Below are positions 1-6,601 of a stretch of 19,141 nucleotides of DNA, piece by piece. The stretch lies in contig JAKBAC010000051.1 in the NCBI GenBank assembly GCA_021809365.1, positions 1 through 19,141 on the forward strand. Reading direction: 5' to 3'. The stretch comes from Planctomycetota bacterium (GTDB taxonomy: Bacteria > Planctomycetota > Phycisphaerae > WQYP01). The first letter of the stretch is position 1. Each line of letters opens with the position of its first letter. A model generated the notes under the pieces. It ran no database searches and was not told the DNA's origin. It saw only the letters and a program-made list of their open reading frames with translations. A program made the translations under genes and the position numbers.

Positions 1-95
1 GATCCTTTGTTCTCGATTTTCCATCGGCGGCGTGCGCCTTGGTTTCCCAACTCTGCCACGGTCTCCGGGCGAATGGGGAAGTTGGTCAGCCATGT
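1..95 (-). pseudogene. Transposase C-terminal fragment (DDE type), cut by the window edge
   Basis: Read on the minus strand from 95, one frame gives TWLTNFPIRP, then VAELGNQGARRRWKIENKG, and runs off the window. The block 'WLTNF...RxRWKIEN' resembles the conserved region around the catalytic Glu of DDE transposases of the IS1634-like / ISNCY groups, where W[VL]TNxP is followed by a short helix and RWKIENxxFN. Only this region is visible. Upstream in the same frame (about residues D-S-Y-A-R-F to G) nothing resembles a transposase and no start is evident, so the 5' end seems lost or frameshifted. It overlaps the small ORF at 86-160 in another frame. The identification rests on motif memory only, and the rest of the gene, if present, lies outside the window. 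Confidence 0.5.
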
Positions 96-160
96 GCCAA
101 CTGTTTCACGCGGGCATTGCGCATGCGGCGAATCAACGTGGGATGTTTGGAAACGCGCAT
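86..160 (-). pseudogene. 24-residue basic ORF, possibly the truncated first gene of an insertion sequence
   Basis: An ATG at 160 opens a 24-residue ORF, MRVSKHPTLIRRMRNARVKQ then LAHG, ending at TGA 88-86. Its start resembles the N-terminus of small proteins often found beside transposases in environmental bacteria (the 'HPTLIRR..ARVRQL' type, possibly DUF6788), which are normally around 100 residues long. The ORF stops exactly where the transposase-like frame begins to be recognisable. This would fit an internal deletion joining the start of a first ORF to the end of a downstream transposase. No clear Shine-Dalgarno sequence is seen (AAGAAG lies about 6 bases upstream). It may not be expressed, and the family assignment is tentative. 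Confidence 0.3.
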
Positions 161-379
161 AACTGTCTTCTTATTACTAAGTGCCTATACTTACCTCATA
201 ATATAGACAACACGCGGGTGGGCGATAACAAAATTGCAAAACAAACACCCTCGTCCCAGAACTTACCCGTTATGACCGCAAAAATCGGGCAATTGGAACG
301 AGGTTAAGGTGCGAAGAAAAAGTAATTCGTCAGGGCTGTCCCCGCAGCCCCAGCGAACACATTATCCGCGGCTCAAGGG
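161..379. other. Intergenic DNA with no recognisable gene
   Basis: About 220 bases between the insertion-sequence remnant and the dehydrogenase stop codon. An open frame crosses the region on the plus strand (32-307), but its translation has no domain, no sensible start signal and an unusual composition, so it is not called. The only structure seen is the hairpin at 333-350. Confidence 0.5.
317..350 (-). terminator. Possible terminator of the alcohol dehydrogenase gene
   Basis: On the minus strand, about 30 bases past the dehydrogenase stop, GGGCTG (350-345) and CAGCCC (338-333) form a 6-bp stem with a 6-base loop. A T-rich stretch (TTTTT at 321-317) follows after a gap of about 11 bases. 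That gap is long for an intrinsic terminator, so the call is weak. Confidence 0.3.
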
Positions 380-1438
380 TCACGGGGCTTTCCGCAGCGA
401 GCTCATATCGATAACGAAGCGATAGCGGACATCATTTTTCAAAAGCCGTTCAAAGGCCTTATTGACGGATTGTATATCAATAATTTCCACATCGCTGACA
501 ATATGGTGGCGGGCACAGAAATCGAGCATCTCCTGTGTTTCGGCCATGCCGCCAATTGCGGACCCCGCGATGTTGTGCCGTCCCTGAATCAGACTGGTGC
601 CCATCAGAGGCGGAGTCAAAGCGGTCAACGCACCCACCAGCACCATGGTGCCATCAAGTCTCAAGAGACCGGCGTACGGGTTCATGTCATGCCCGATGGG
701 AATGGTGTTGAGCAGAAAGTGAAAACTCCGCGCGTGGCGCGCCATGGCGGCGGAATCGCGGGATATCAGCACTTCATGTGCTCCAAGCCGCATCGCATCT
801 TTCGCTTTTTCCGGGGAGGTGGTAATCATCACCACATGGGCACCCAGCGCCTTGGCAAATTTCACCCCCATGTGTCCCAGGCCGCCCAAACCAATTACGC
901 CCATCTTCTGGCCGGGGCCCACCTTCCAGTGCCGCAAGGGCGAATAGGTTGTGATGCCCGCGCAGAGCAACGGTGCCACCGCTTTGATATCCAACGTCGA
1001 TGGCACCTTGACCACGAACCGCTCTTCAACCACAATCTGATCGGAATAGCCGCCATAAGTGACCTGTTGCGTATCACGTTCTCTGGCGTTATATGTCCAG
1101 ACCGTGCCCTGTTCGCAGTATTGTTCAAGATCCGCCAGACAAGCGGCACACTGCCGACAGGAATCCACCATGCAACCCACACCCGCGATGTCGCCGATCT
1201 TGAATTTGTTTACCTGCGTCCCGACCGCCACCACGCGGCCAATAATTTCATGCCCCGGAACCATGGGATAGATGGAATGACCCCAGTCATTGCGGCACTG
1301 ATGCAGATCGGTGTGGCAGATGCCGCAGAAAAGAATTTCAATATGCACATCGCGCGGCCCGGGTTGTCGCCGGGTAAAAGCATAGGGAGCCAGGGGGGAA
1401 GCCGCGCTCGATACCGCATAACCATGCGCTTGAATCAT
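380..1438 (-). CDS. Zinc-dependent NAD(P) alcohol/aldehyde dehydrogenase, YahK/CAD type
   Basis: A 352-residue medium-chain dehydrogenase that interconverts aldehydes and alcohols with NAD(P)H. Visible catalytic-zinc ligands are C41 (FCGICHTDLH), H63 (PGHE) and C159. The structural-zinc cysteines are C94, C97, C100 and C108. The Rossmann motif is GLGGLG at 183-188. Length and motif wording match the cinnamyl-alcohol-dehydrogenase/YahK branch, usually NADPH-dependent aldehyde reductases. The start was placed at 1438 because GGAG sits about 8 bases upstream and the family begins here. The frame stays open to 1687, but the extra residues run through an intergenic repeat and look non-coding. The gene stands alone, with its own -10 box and a palindrome upstream. 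The physiological substrate cannot be told from sequence. Confidence 0.93.
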   Translation of the reverse strand: MIQAHGYAVSSAASPLAPYAFTRRQPGPRDVHIEILFCGICHTDLHQCRNDWGHSIYPMVPGHEIIGRVVAVGTQVNKFKIGDIAGVGCMVDSCRQCAACLADLEQYCEQGTVWTYNARERDTQQVTYGGYSDQIVVEERFVVKVPSTLDIKAVAPLLCAGITTYSPLRHWKVGPGQKMGVIGLGGLGHMGVKFAKALGAHVVMITTSPEKAKDAMRLGAHEVLISRDSAAMARHARSFHFLLNTIPIGHDMNPYAGLLRLDGTMVLVGALTALTPPLMGTSLIQGRHNIAGSAIGGMAETQEMLDFCARHHIVSDVEIIDIQSVNKAFERLLKNDVRYRFVIDMSSLRKAP

Positions 1439-1477
1439 AAATGGTTCTCCATAAGAGATCATCAGCAATACCGGATC

Positions 1478-1494
1478 ATTATATACCGGTATAT
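1478..1494 (-). promoter_or_regulatory. -10 box and 14-bp palindromic operator candidate for the dehydrogenase
   Basis: On the minus strand TATAAT (1483-1478) lies about 40 bases before the dehydrogenase start. It overlaps the perfect palindrome ATATACCGGTATAT (1481-1494). No good -35 is visible at 17 bases, so the promoter may need an activator, or the palindrome may be a repressor operator that blocks the -10. The palindrome is seen directly; its regulatory role is inferred. Confidence 0.45.
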
Positions 1495-1521
1495 TCGGAT
1501 CGTCCGCCGCAGTGTTACAGG

Positions 1522-1703
1522 GGGTGCGTGACACTTTATGCGGGTTACGGATAACGCAAGAGTCTCTCCCCCGAGCACCGTGGTGAAAACCTGGTGCCGT
1601 CAGCCCCCGTGCGGACCAGCGGCACCGCATTACCATGACGGTGCTCCGGGGTATCGTGTTTGCGTCGCAATAAAACCATACCCGCATAAAGTGTCACGCA
1701 CCC
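1522..1703. repeat. 182-bp inverted-repeat element, two head-to-head copies of an ~85-bp unit
   Basis: The outer 24 bases are a perfect inverted repeat (1522-1545 and 1680-1703; the arm begins GGGTGCGTGACACTTTATGC). The similarity continues inward imperfectly: both arms contain a 'GAGCACCGT...GGTGCC' stem-loop motif (around 1573-1598 and, reversed, 1621-1646), and the arms meet near 1604-1615. A diverged single unit occurs at 6396-6500. There is no protein-coding potential. Structure and size fit a MITE-like or REP-doublet (BIME-like) element. No target-site duplication was identified. Confidence 0.75.
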
Positions 1704-1731
1704 GCGTTACAGCCCTGCTGGCCCGATCGGT

Positions 1732-1874
1732 AAATTTGTCGGGGTGTGGCCATATTTTTTGGCAAAGGGCGGGTAATGGGCCTGATGGTGCACCGGCATT
1801 CGTCTTTGCGCCGGCATTTATGCCGCCCGCTTCGGTATACCTGCCAAAATTTATGGCCACGCCAAATTTGTCGG
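1732..1874. repeat. 143-bp imperfect inverted-repeat element bounded by 11-bp direct repeats
   Basis: AAATTTGTCGG occurs at 1732-1742 and again at 1864-1874. Just inside are 21-base inverted arms, 1744-1764 and 1842-1862, matching at 18 of 21 positions around GTGGCCATA and TTTTGGCA. The inner sequence also holds GGCATTTATGCC (1813-1824), a CCGGCATT direct repeat (1793 and 1811) and a loosely inverted GGGCGGGTAATG / GCCGCCCGC pair. It is unrelated to the element at 1522-1703. It could be a second MITE-like insertion or a structured leader upstream of argB. Only one copy is visible in the window. Confidence 0.5.
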
Positions 1875-1892
1875 AACTTTTTTAAAATCTCC

Positions 1893-1921
1893 TTGCAATC
1901 AACGCGATACAATCGTATTCT
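1893..1921 (+). promoter_or_regulatory. Candidate promoter of the argB-argF operon
   Basis: TTGCAA (1893-1898) and TATTCT (1916-1921) are separated by 17 bases, each matching four of six sigma-70 consensus positions. They lie about 150 bases before the argB start, leaving a long leader. No arginine-repressor box was recognised. The leader also carries a tandem 9-mer, GCGCAATTG, at 2033-2050. Confidence 0.3.
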
Positions 1922-2071
1922 CATCGCCCTGTTGATGTTTCAGGCCGCAGGGAGTCTGAACAATCCATCGGCCTCAACGGCGTGGATGGTATGAGTCGGG
2001 GGCGGCAGCCGCGGTGCGAAAAATCCCGATTAGCGCAATTGGCGCAATTGGCGGAACAACGGGAGTTGCCC

Positions 2072-2965
2072 ATGGATGTGACCATGGATAAAAGTATTCT
2101 AAGAAAAGCCGGGGCGCTGATTGAAGCGCTGGGATATATCCAGCGATTCAATGAGAAGATCGTGGTGGTCAAGCTCGGTGGTTCATTCATGGACTCCCGG
2201 GAAGAATTCCGCAAAGTGCTCACGGATATCGTGTTCATGCATGCCGTGGGAATGCGCCCCGTGGTGGTTCACGGCGGTGGAAAGGCCATTACACAGGCCA
2301 TGAATGAAGCCGGCCTGCAGGCGCAGTTTGTCCTGGGACGCCGGTACACCGATGATCGCACGCTGGCCATTGCCGAGCATGTGCTGGTCAATGATATCAA
2401 TACGTTTATTGTTCAAACCATCGGTGAACTCGGCGGTAAGGCGATGCCGCTGCACTCCCTGGGCAGCGCGGTGTTGTTTGCGGAAAAACTTTATTTATCC
2501 GATGAATCCAACGCCCGCATTGATATTGGCCGCGTGGGGCAGATTACGCGGGTGAATGCGGCGTTACTCAAAGCACTGACCGCCGCCGATTACATTCCCG
2601 TAATTGCCCCCATTGCTCTTGATACCGCGGGTGGCAAGCTCAATGTGAACGCCGATACCGCCGCCGGTTTTGTGGCCGCGGCGTGCGGCGCGGAAAAAAT
2701 GGTGCTGGTGTCCGATACGCATGGCATACGCGAACATAAGGATGATCCCAATTCGCTGTTGCGCAGCGTCACACGGGCGAACATTGAAAAACTTGTCGCC
2801 GCCGGTGATATTGGCGAAGGCATGTTGCCGAAGGTGGAAGCATGCTTTATCGCGTTGGACGGCGGGGTGCAGAAGACGCACATTATTGATGGCCGCTTTC
2901 CCCACGCGCTGTTGCTGGAGATTTATTCCGATCAGGGTGTGGGAACGGAAATTGTCCGCTCCTGA
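2072..2965 (+). CDS. argB: N-acetylglutamate kinase
   Basis: A 297-residue cytoplasmic amino-acid kinase that phosphorylates N-acetyl-L-glutamate, the second step of arginine synthesis. KIVVVKLGGSFM (near residue 25) is the nucleotide-binding start of the fold, and MRPVVVHGGGKAI follows at the substrate site. The N-terminal stretch KAGALIEALGYIQRF before the kinase core is the helix typical of arginine-inhibited hexameric enzymes, so feedback control by arginine is likely. The ATG at 2072 was chosen because GGGAG lies 6 bases upstream and the length then fits the family. An in-frame ATG at 1982 would add 30 unconserved residues. argF follows after 68 bases on the same strand. Confidence 0.95.
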   Translation: MDVTMDKSILRKAGALIEALGYIQRFNEKIVVVKLGGSFMDSREEFRKVLTDIVFMHAVGMRPVVVHGGGKAITQAMNEAGLQAQFVLGRRYTDDRTLAIAEHVLVNDINTFIVQTIGELGGKAMPLHSLGSAVLFAEKLYLSDESNARIDIGRVGQITRVNAALLKALTAADYIPVIAPIALDTAGGKLNVNADTAAGFVAAACGAEKMVLVSDTHGIREHKDDPNSLLRSVTRANIEKLVAAGDIGEGMLPKVEACFIALDGGVQKTHIIDGRFPHALLLEIYSDQGVGTEIVRS

Positions 2966-3033
2966 AAGCCGCCGATGCGGCTGGTTTCTCCGCTTTTAAC
3001 ACGGAATCACAACATGCAATTGAGGCAGCGTAT

Positions 3034-3984
3034 ATGACCCAGATCAGTGGCTTGCAACAGGCCAATAAATTCGATTTTATTGATATTCTCGGCATGGATC
3101 GCGCCATGCTCGAGCATCTTCTGGCTGTCGCGGAGCGGCTCAAAAAGCAATACCGCGCGACGGGCCGCAATGAGCCGCTGGCCGCCGGCAAAACGCTTGC
3201 CATGATTTTTGAAAAGCCCTCGTTGCGCACGCGTGTGAGCTTCGAAGTGGCAATGGTTCATCTCGGCGGAGCCGCCATTTATATCACGCCGGGTGAAATT
3301 GGTTTGGGAAAACGTGAAAGCGTTCCGGATGCGGCGCGCGTGCTCTCCGGTTTCTGCGACGCCATCATGGCCCGCACATTTGCCCATGACACCATTGTCC
3401 AGCTCGCACGTTTCAGCAACCGCCCGGTTACCAACGCATTAAGCGAGCGCAGCCACCCCTGTCAGGTGATGGCGGATCTTTTAACCATCCGGGAACATTT
3501 CGGCTCGCTTTCCGGCCTTACTTTGGCCTACATCGGCGATGGCAATAATGTCGCCCGATCATTGATGGAAGCCTGCGCCGTATTTGGTCTGAAATTCCGC
3601 ATCGCCGCGCCGCAGGGTTATCAGTTGGATGATGCCGACGTGCAGGCCGCCGGAAAAATCACCGGCTTTGATTTTCAAAGCACGACCGATCCGCATGAAG
3701 CGGTGAAATCCGCGGATATTATCTATACCGATACCTGGGTGAGCATGGGCCAGGAAAATGAAAAAGAAGAGCGGCTCAAAATTTTCACGCCCTATCAGAT
3801 CAACAGCGCCTTAATCGCGGCCGCCCCGGCGCATGCCGTGGTCATGCACTGCCTGCCGGCCTATCGGGGCATTGAGATTACGGATGAGGCAATGGATTTT
3901 GATCGCAGCATTGTGTTTCAGCAGGCTGAAAACCGCCTGCATTTTCAAAAGGGCGTCCTGGCCGTCCAGCTCGGCGGACAGTAA
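3034..3984 (+). CDS. argF: Ornithine carbamoyltransferase
   Basis: A 316-residue cytoplasmic transcarbamylase that makes citrulline from ornithine and carbamoyl phosphate. The carbamoyl-phosphate site reads FEKPSLRTRVSFE (S63, R65, T66, R67). HPCQ is at 141-144, the ornithine-loop DTWVSMGQE is present, and MHCLP lies near 271-275. The usual STRTR motif has Leu in place of its first Thr, a variant I recall from other OTCases. GAGG lies 8 bases before the start. Its position after argB and 18 bases before the next gene indicates an arginine operon. The SMG loop and HCLP motif favour ornithine over acetylornithine transcarbamylase, though the substrate is inferred. Confidence 0.93.
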   Translation: MTQISGLQQANKFDFIDILGMDRAMLEHLLAVAERLKKQYRATGRNEPLAAGKTLAMIFEKPSLRTRVSFEVAMVHLGGAAIYITPGEIGLGKRESVPDAARVLSGFCDAIMARTFAHDTIVQLARFSNRPVTNALSERSHPCQVMADLLTIREHFGSLSGLTLAYIGDGNNVARSLMEACAVFGLKFRIAAPQGYQLDDADVQAAGKITGFDFQSTTDPHEAVKSADIIYTDTWVSMGQENEKEERLKIFTPYQINSALIAAAPAHAVVMHCLPAYRGIEITDEAMDFDRSIVFQQAENRLHFQKGVLAVQLGGQ

Positions 3985-4002
3985 CGCGCCCGCGGAGTTC
4001 TT

Positions 4003-5319
4003 ATGCCCAGAATATGTTTTATATTGGTTGCCGGATTGGATCAGAAATTGGCCACGGTGGGCGGTTTATTTTCCGCCTTGGCCCATCGCGCAACAATCAC
4101 GCCCATTACCCCGGCGGTGACATGTTCCATGCAGGCCGCGCTGACTACCGGTAAGACTGCGGCGGAACATGGCATCATCTGTAATGGACTTTATACGCAT
4201 GATAATCCCGCATTGCACCCATATCTGGATGATGACAGCTTTCCGGAATTTCGCCGGCAGATCAGCTTCTGGGAGCAGTCCAGCAAGCTGTTGCAATCTC
4301 CGCGGTTCTGGGCGGGAAAATCCATTCGTACCGCCATGCTGTTCTGGCAGCAGTCCATGCCCGATGCCGCGGATATTGTGCTCACACCCAAACCCGAACA
4401 CACGGCAGATGGCAAAACCATCGCAAGCTGCTGGAGCCGCCCGCGCGATCTCTACGGGCGGCTAAGCGCCAAACTCGGAGCATTTCCGCTGCACCAATAC
4501 TGGGGGCCTATGGCGTCGCTGCCCAGTTCGCAATGGATTATCAACGCGGCGATGGAGATTTGGAGAAATGATCCGGTGGAGCTGCAACTGGTCTATGTGC
4601 CGCACCTGGATTACAACTTGCAGCGCCTTGGCCCGGATCATCACGCCGTGGCCAAGGATGCCGCCGATGTCGCGGCGCTGCTGACGCCGCTGGTGGAAAT
4701 GGTGCGAAAAGATGACGGCATTCCCGTCATCGCGGGTGATTATTCCATGAATTCTGTTTCCACCGCGATTTTTCCCAATCGCGCTTTGCGTGACGCGGGC
4801 CTGCTGAAAACCCGCCCGGATGAGGATGGCAAATTGCTTATTGATTTTAGCGCCAGTCGTGCTGTGGCCATGGTCGATCATCAGATCGCTTTCGTTTACA
4901 GCGCTGCCGATGCGGTGGATCAGGCGCGCAACGTGCTGCAATCCCTCCATGGCATAGGTACGCTGGCGGTTTCAGGGGAAGAAAAAAATCATCTGGGCCT
5001 CAACACGCCACGGGCCGGACAGATCATCGCCCTGTCCCGCGCGGATGCGTGGTTCGCGCATGACTGGTGGCACAATGATGCCGAAAAACCGCGCTGGCAG
5101 TTTTCCGTCGATATTCATCGCAAGCCGGGGTATGACCCGCGTGAATTATTTTTTGATCCGGTACATAAATGTATTGCCCAGGATACCGCATTGGTCAAAG
5201 GCTCGCACGGGGTAATTTCCGCCGCCGATCGGCAGCCGGTGTTGTTAAGTGATGCTGCGCCGCCGGATGCATGCGTGCCCGCCGTTAGAATCGCCGCGTG
5301 GCTCGGCGGCCTGTTATGA
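4003..5319 (+). CDS. Alkaline-phosphatase-superfamily protein (type I phosphodiesterase/nucleotide pyrophosphatase-like)
   Basis: A 438-residue protein of the alkaline phosphatase fold. The presumed nucleophile is T40 in TPAVTCSMQAALTTG, followed by EHGIICNGLY. PHLDYNLQRLGPDHH (about 199-213) gives a D...H metal pair. GDYSMNSV (D245), VDHQ (about 290-293), KPGYDP and KGSHG (about 399-402) follow. The canonical first metal Asp of 'VDGL' is absent (LVAGLD), and the second D-H pair reads D-Y. I recall the same wording (VxGL, SEYG) in a bacterial subfamily, one member of which sits in ebo-type gene clusters, so these look like subfamily features and not damage. There is no signal peptide, so it is probably cytoplasmic. 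A GGAG precedes the start, 18 bases after argF. Substrate unknown. Confidence 0.75.
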   Translation: MPRICFILVAGLDQKLATVGGLFSALAHRATITPITPAVTCSMQAALTTGKTAAEHGIICNGLYTHDNPALHPYLDDDSFPEFRRQISFWEQSSKLLQSPRFWAGKSIRTAMLFWQQSMPDAADIVLTPKPEHTADGKTIASCWSRPRDLYGRLSAKLGAFPLHQYWGPMASLPSSQWIINAAMEIWRNDPVELQLVYVPHLDYNLQRLGPDHHAVAKDAADVAALLTPLVEMVRKDDGIPVIAGDYSMNSVSTAIFPNRALRDAGLLKTRPDEDGKLLIDFSASRAVAMVDHQIAFVYSAADAVDQARNVLQSLHGIGTLAVSGEEKNHLGLNTPRAGQIIALSRADAWFAHDWWHNDAEKPRWQFSVDIHRKPGYDPRELFFDPVHKCIAQDTALVKGSHGVISAADRQPVLLSDAAPPDACVPAVRIAAWLGGLL

Positions 5320-5337
5320 ATTTTTCCATGGGCGCGT

Positions 5338-6297
5338 TTACGCGCTGCCGATCAGAAAACCGGCGATCAGCACCAGCAGTCCTCCGACCACCACTTGAAA
5401 TGTCGCCTGTAAAAAGGGTGTATCCATGTACCGGTGCCGGATCAAGCTGATGGAAAATAATTCCACCACCACCACGGCCATCGCAACAACCAGCGCGATA
5501 TGAAAATTCGGAATCAGAAATGGCAGCGTATGGCCGATGCCGCCCGCGGTGGTCATAAGTCCACATACCCCGCCGCGAATAATCGGATGGCCGCGCCCGG
5601 TCAGCGCGCCATCATCCGACAAGGCCTCGGCAAACGCCATGGAAATGCCCGCGCCAATCGACGCCGCCATACCCACGAGAAACGCCTTAAAACTGTCCTG
5701 GGTCGCAATGGCCGCGGCAAATACCGGTGCCAGCGTGGAAACGGAGCCGTCCATTAACCCCGCCAGACCGGGCTGCACAATTTGTAAAAGAAACAACCGC
5801 CGCTCAGCCGCTTCCTCTTCGCGTTTGATCGAATCTGGAACATGTTTCGCCTCCAGCGTTTCCGCGGTCGTGGCGTGTTTGCGCTCGGCTTCCGCAAGAT
5901 CAATGAGCAGTTGGCGCACGGCGGCGTCAGTCGCCAGAGCGGCGGCCTTCTCGTAATACCGCGTATTTTCCAGTTCCATGATTTCCGCCTGTCGGCGCAT
6001 GGCGTTAACACCGGTTTTCATCACCAGCCAGAGGGGGCGGCGTTTGAGAAACCCCTTTACATCATCGCGTTTAATCAATGGAATATGATCGCCGAATTTG
6101 GCACAATGAAGTTCAATAAGCCGGTGGCGATGAACCGCTTCTTCCGCCTGCATTTCCGTGAACATGGTGGCTGTGGCGGGGAAAGTCTTGGCCAAAGCGT
6201 ATGCGAATTCGCCGTAAATTCTTCCATCCTCCTCCTCCTGCCCGATGGCCAACGCCAGAATTTCCTGTTCGGTCAGGTCTTTGAATCGCTTCGCCAT
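5338..6297 (-). CDS. mbfA: Rubrerythrin-VIT1 fusion iron exporter, MbfA-like
   Basis: A 319-residue fusion. Residues 1 to about 150 form a ferritin-like/rubrerythrin diiron domain, with E53xxH56, E138xxH141 and further Glu residues (E21, E110, E116). Residues about 165-319 form a CCC1/VIT1 membrane domain containing QPGLAGLMDGSVSTLAP, SMAFAEALSDDG and GHTLPFLI. This order and wording match MbfA (membrane-bound ferritin A) of alphaproteobacteria, an inner-membrane protein linked to iron and peroxide resistance by exporting iron. The start at 6297 has GGAG about 7 bases upstream; the frame stays open to 6723 but crosses a promoter and a repeat. It is convergent with the phosphatase-like gene, 18 bases apart. 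A GCGCG/CGCGC hairpin (5332-5345) overlaps the stop but has no T-run. Confidence 0.88.
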   Translation of the reverse strand: MAKRFKDLTEQEILALAIGQEEEDGRIYGEFAYALAKTFPATATMFTEMQAEEAVHRHRLIELHCAKFGDHIPLIKRDDVKGFLKRRPLWLVMKTGVNAMRRQAEIMELENTRYYEKAAALATDAAVRQLLIDLAEAERKHATTAETLEAKHVPDSIKREEEAAERRLFLLQIVQPGLAGLMDGSVSTLAPVFAAAIATQDSFKAFLVGMAASIGAGISMAFAEALSDDGALTGRGHPIIRGGVCGLMTTAGGIGHTLPFLIPNFHIALVVAMAVVVVELFSISLIRHRYMDTPFLQATFQVVVGGLLVLIAGFLIGSA

Positions 6298-6339
6298 AAC
6301 ATGCTCCAGCCAAATATCGAACCCACATTTTCCACGGGC

Positions 6340-6357
6340 ATTATAAACTTGCGCAAG
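6340..6357 (-). promoter_or_regulatory. Promoter -10 and 10-bp palindrome upstream of mbfA
   Basis: On the minus strand TATAAT (6345-6340) lies about 43 bases before the mbfA start. Two bases upstream of it is the perfect palindrome CTTGCGCAAG (6357-6348), positioned where a repressor would block RNA polymerase. The -35 is poor. It does not match a Fur box or an Irr site that I recognise. Confidence 0.45.
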
Positions 6358-6395
6358 CACCGATGATACATCCGTGCGAAAGTACGACAAGACAT

Positions 6396-6500
6396 TGCAC
6401 GACACCAATGCACGACACCTTATGTGGGCAGGGCATGGTTGCGTTGTCCCGCAAACACGACAACCCCGGAGCACCATCATGATCATGCGGTGCCATTGGA
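6396..6500 (+). repeat. Diverged single copy of the unit found twice at 1522-1703
   Basis: From TGCACGACACCTTATG (6409) the sequence aligns with the reverse complement of 1703-1616. Shared blocks include GCAAACACGA, ACCCCGGAGCACC, and TCATG then ATGCGGTGCC. The last two form a stem-loop (GCACC/GGTGC, about 6470-6493). The first 13 bases are doubled in tandem (TGCACGACACCAA, then TGCACGACACCTT). No second, inverted arm follows. The rest of the 6298-6601 intergenic region shows nothing else clear apart from the mbfA promoter. Confidence 0.65.
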
Positions 6501-6601
6501 ACATAACCGGCCATGCGTCGGATGATCCATTGCATGCCTTATTCGCAAGGCAAAATCGGCGTGTACGGGTAGAATCTCCCCATGATCTGTGGAGACGCAT
6601 C

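Noticed and set aside
32..307. 91-codon plus-strand frame at the left edge
   Set aside because: No SD or domain; it overlaps the transposase-like minus-strand fragment, which has a recognisable motif.
470..1531. Long plus-strand open frame (353 codons) opposite the dehydrogenase
   Set aside because: It is antisense to a fully motif-supported gene and its translation is rich in His, Arg and Gln without domains; it is a shadow of codon bias.
1439..1687. N-terminal extension of the dehydrogenase frame
   Set aside because: It crosses a promoter, a palindrome and a repeat element, and family members start at the ATG with the GGAG at 1438.
2033..2050. Tandem 9-mer GCGCAATTG before argB as an operator or coding repeat
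   Set aside because: Only two units with no dyad beyond CAATTG; the in-frame extension it would encode is not conserved in ArgB.
5332..5345. GCGCG/CGCGC hairpin as terminator for the convergent pair
   Set aside because: Short stem with no T-run on either strand, and it overlaps a stop codon.
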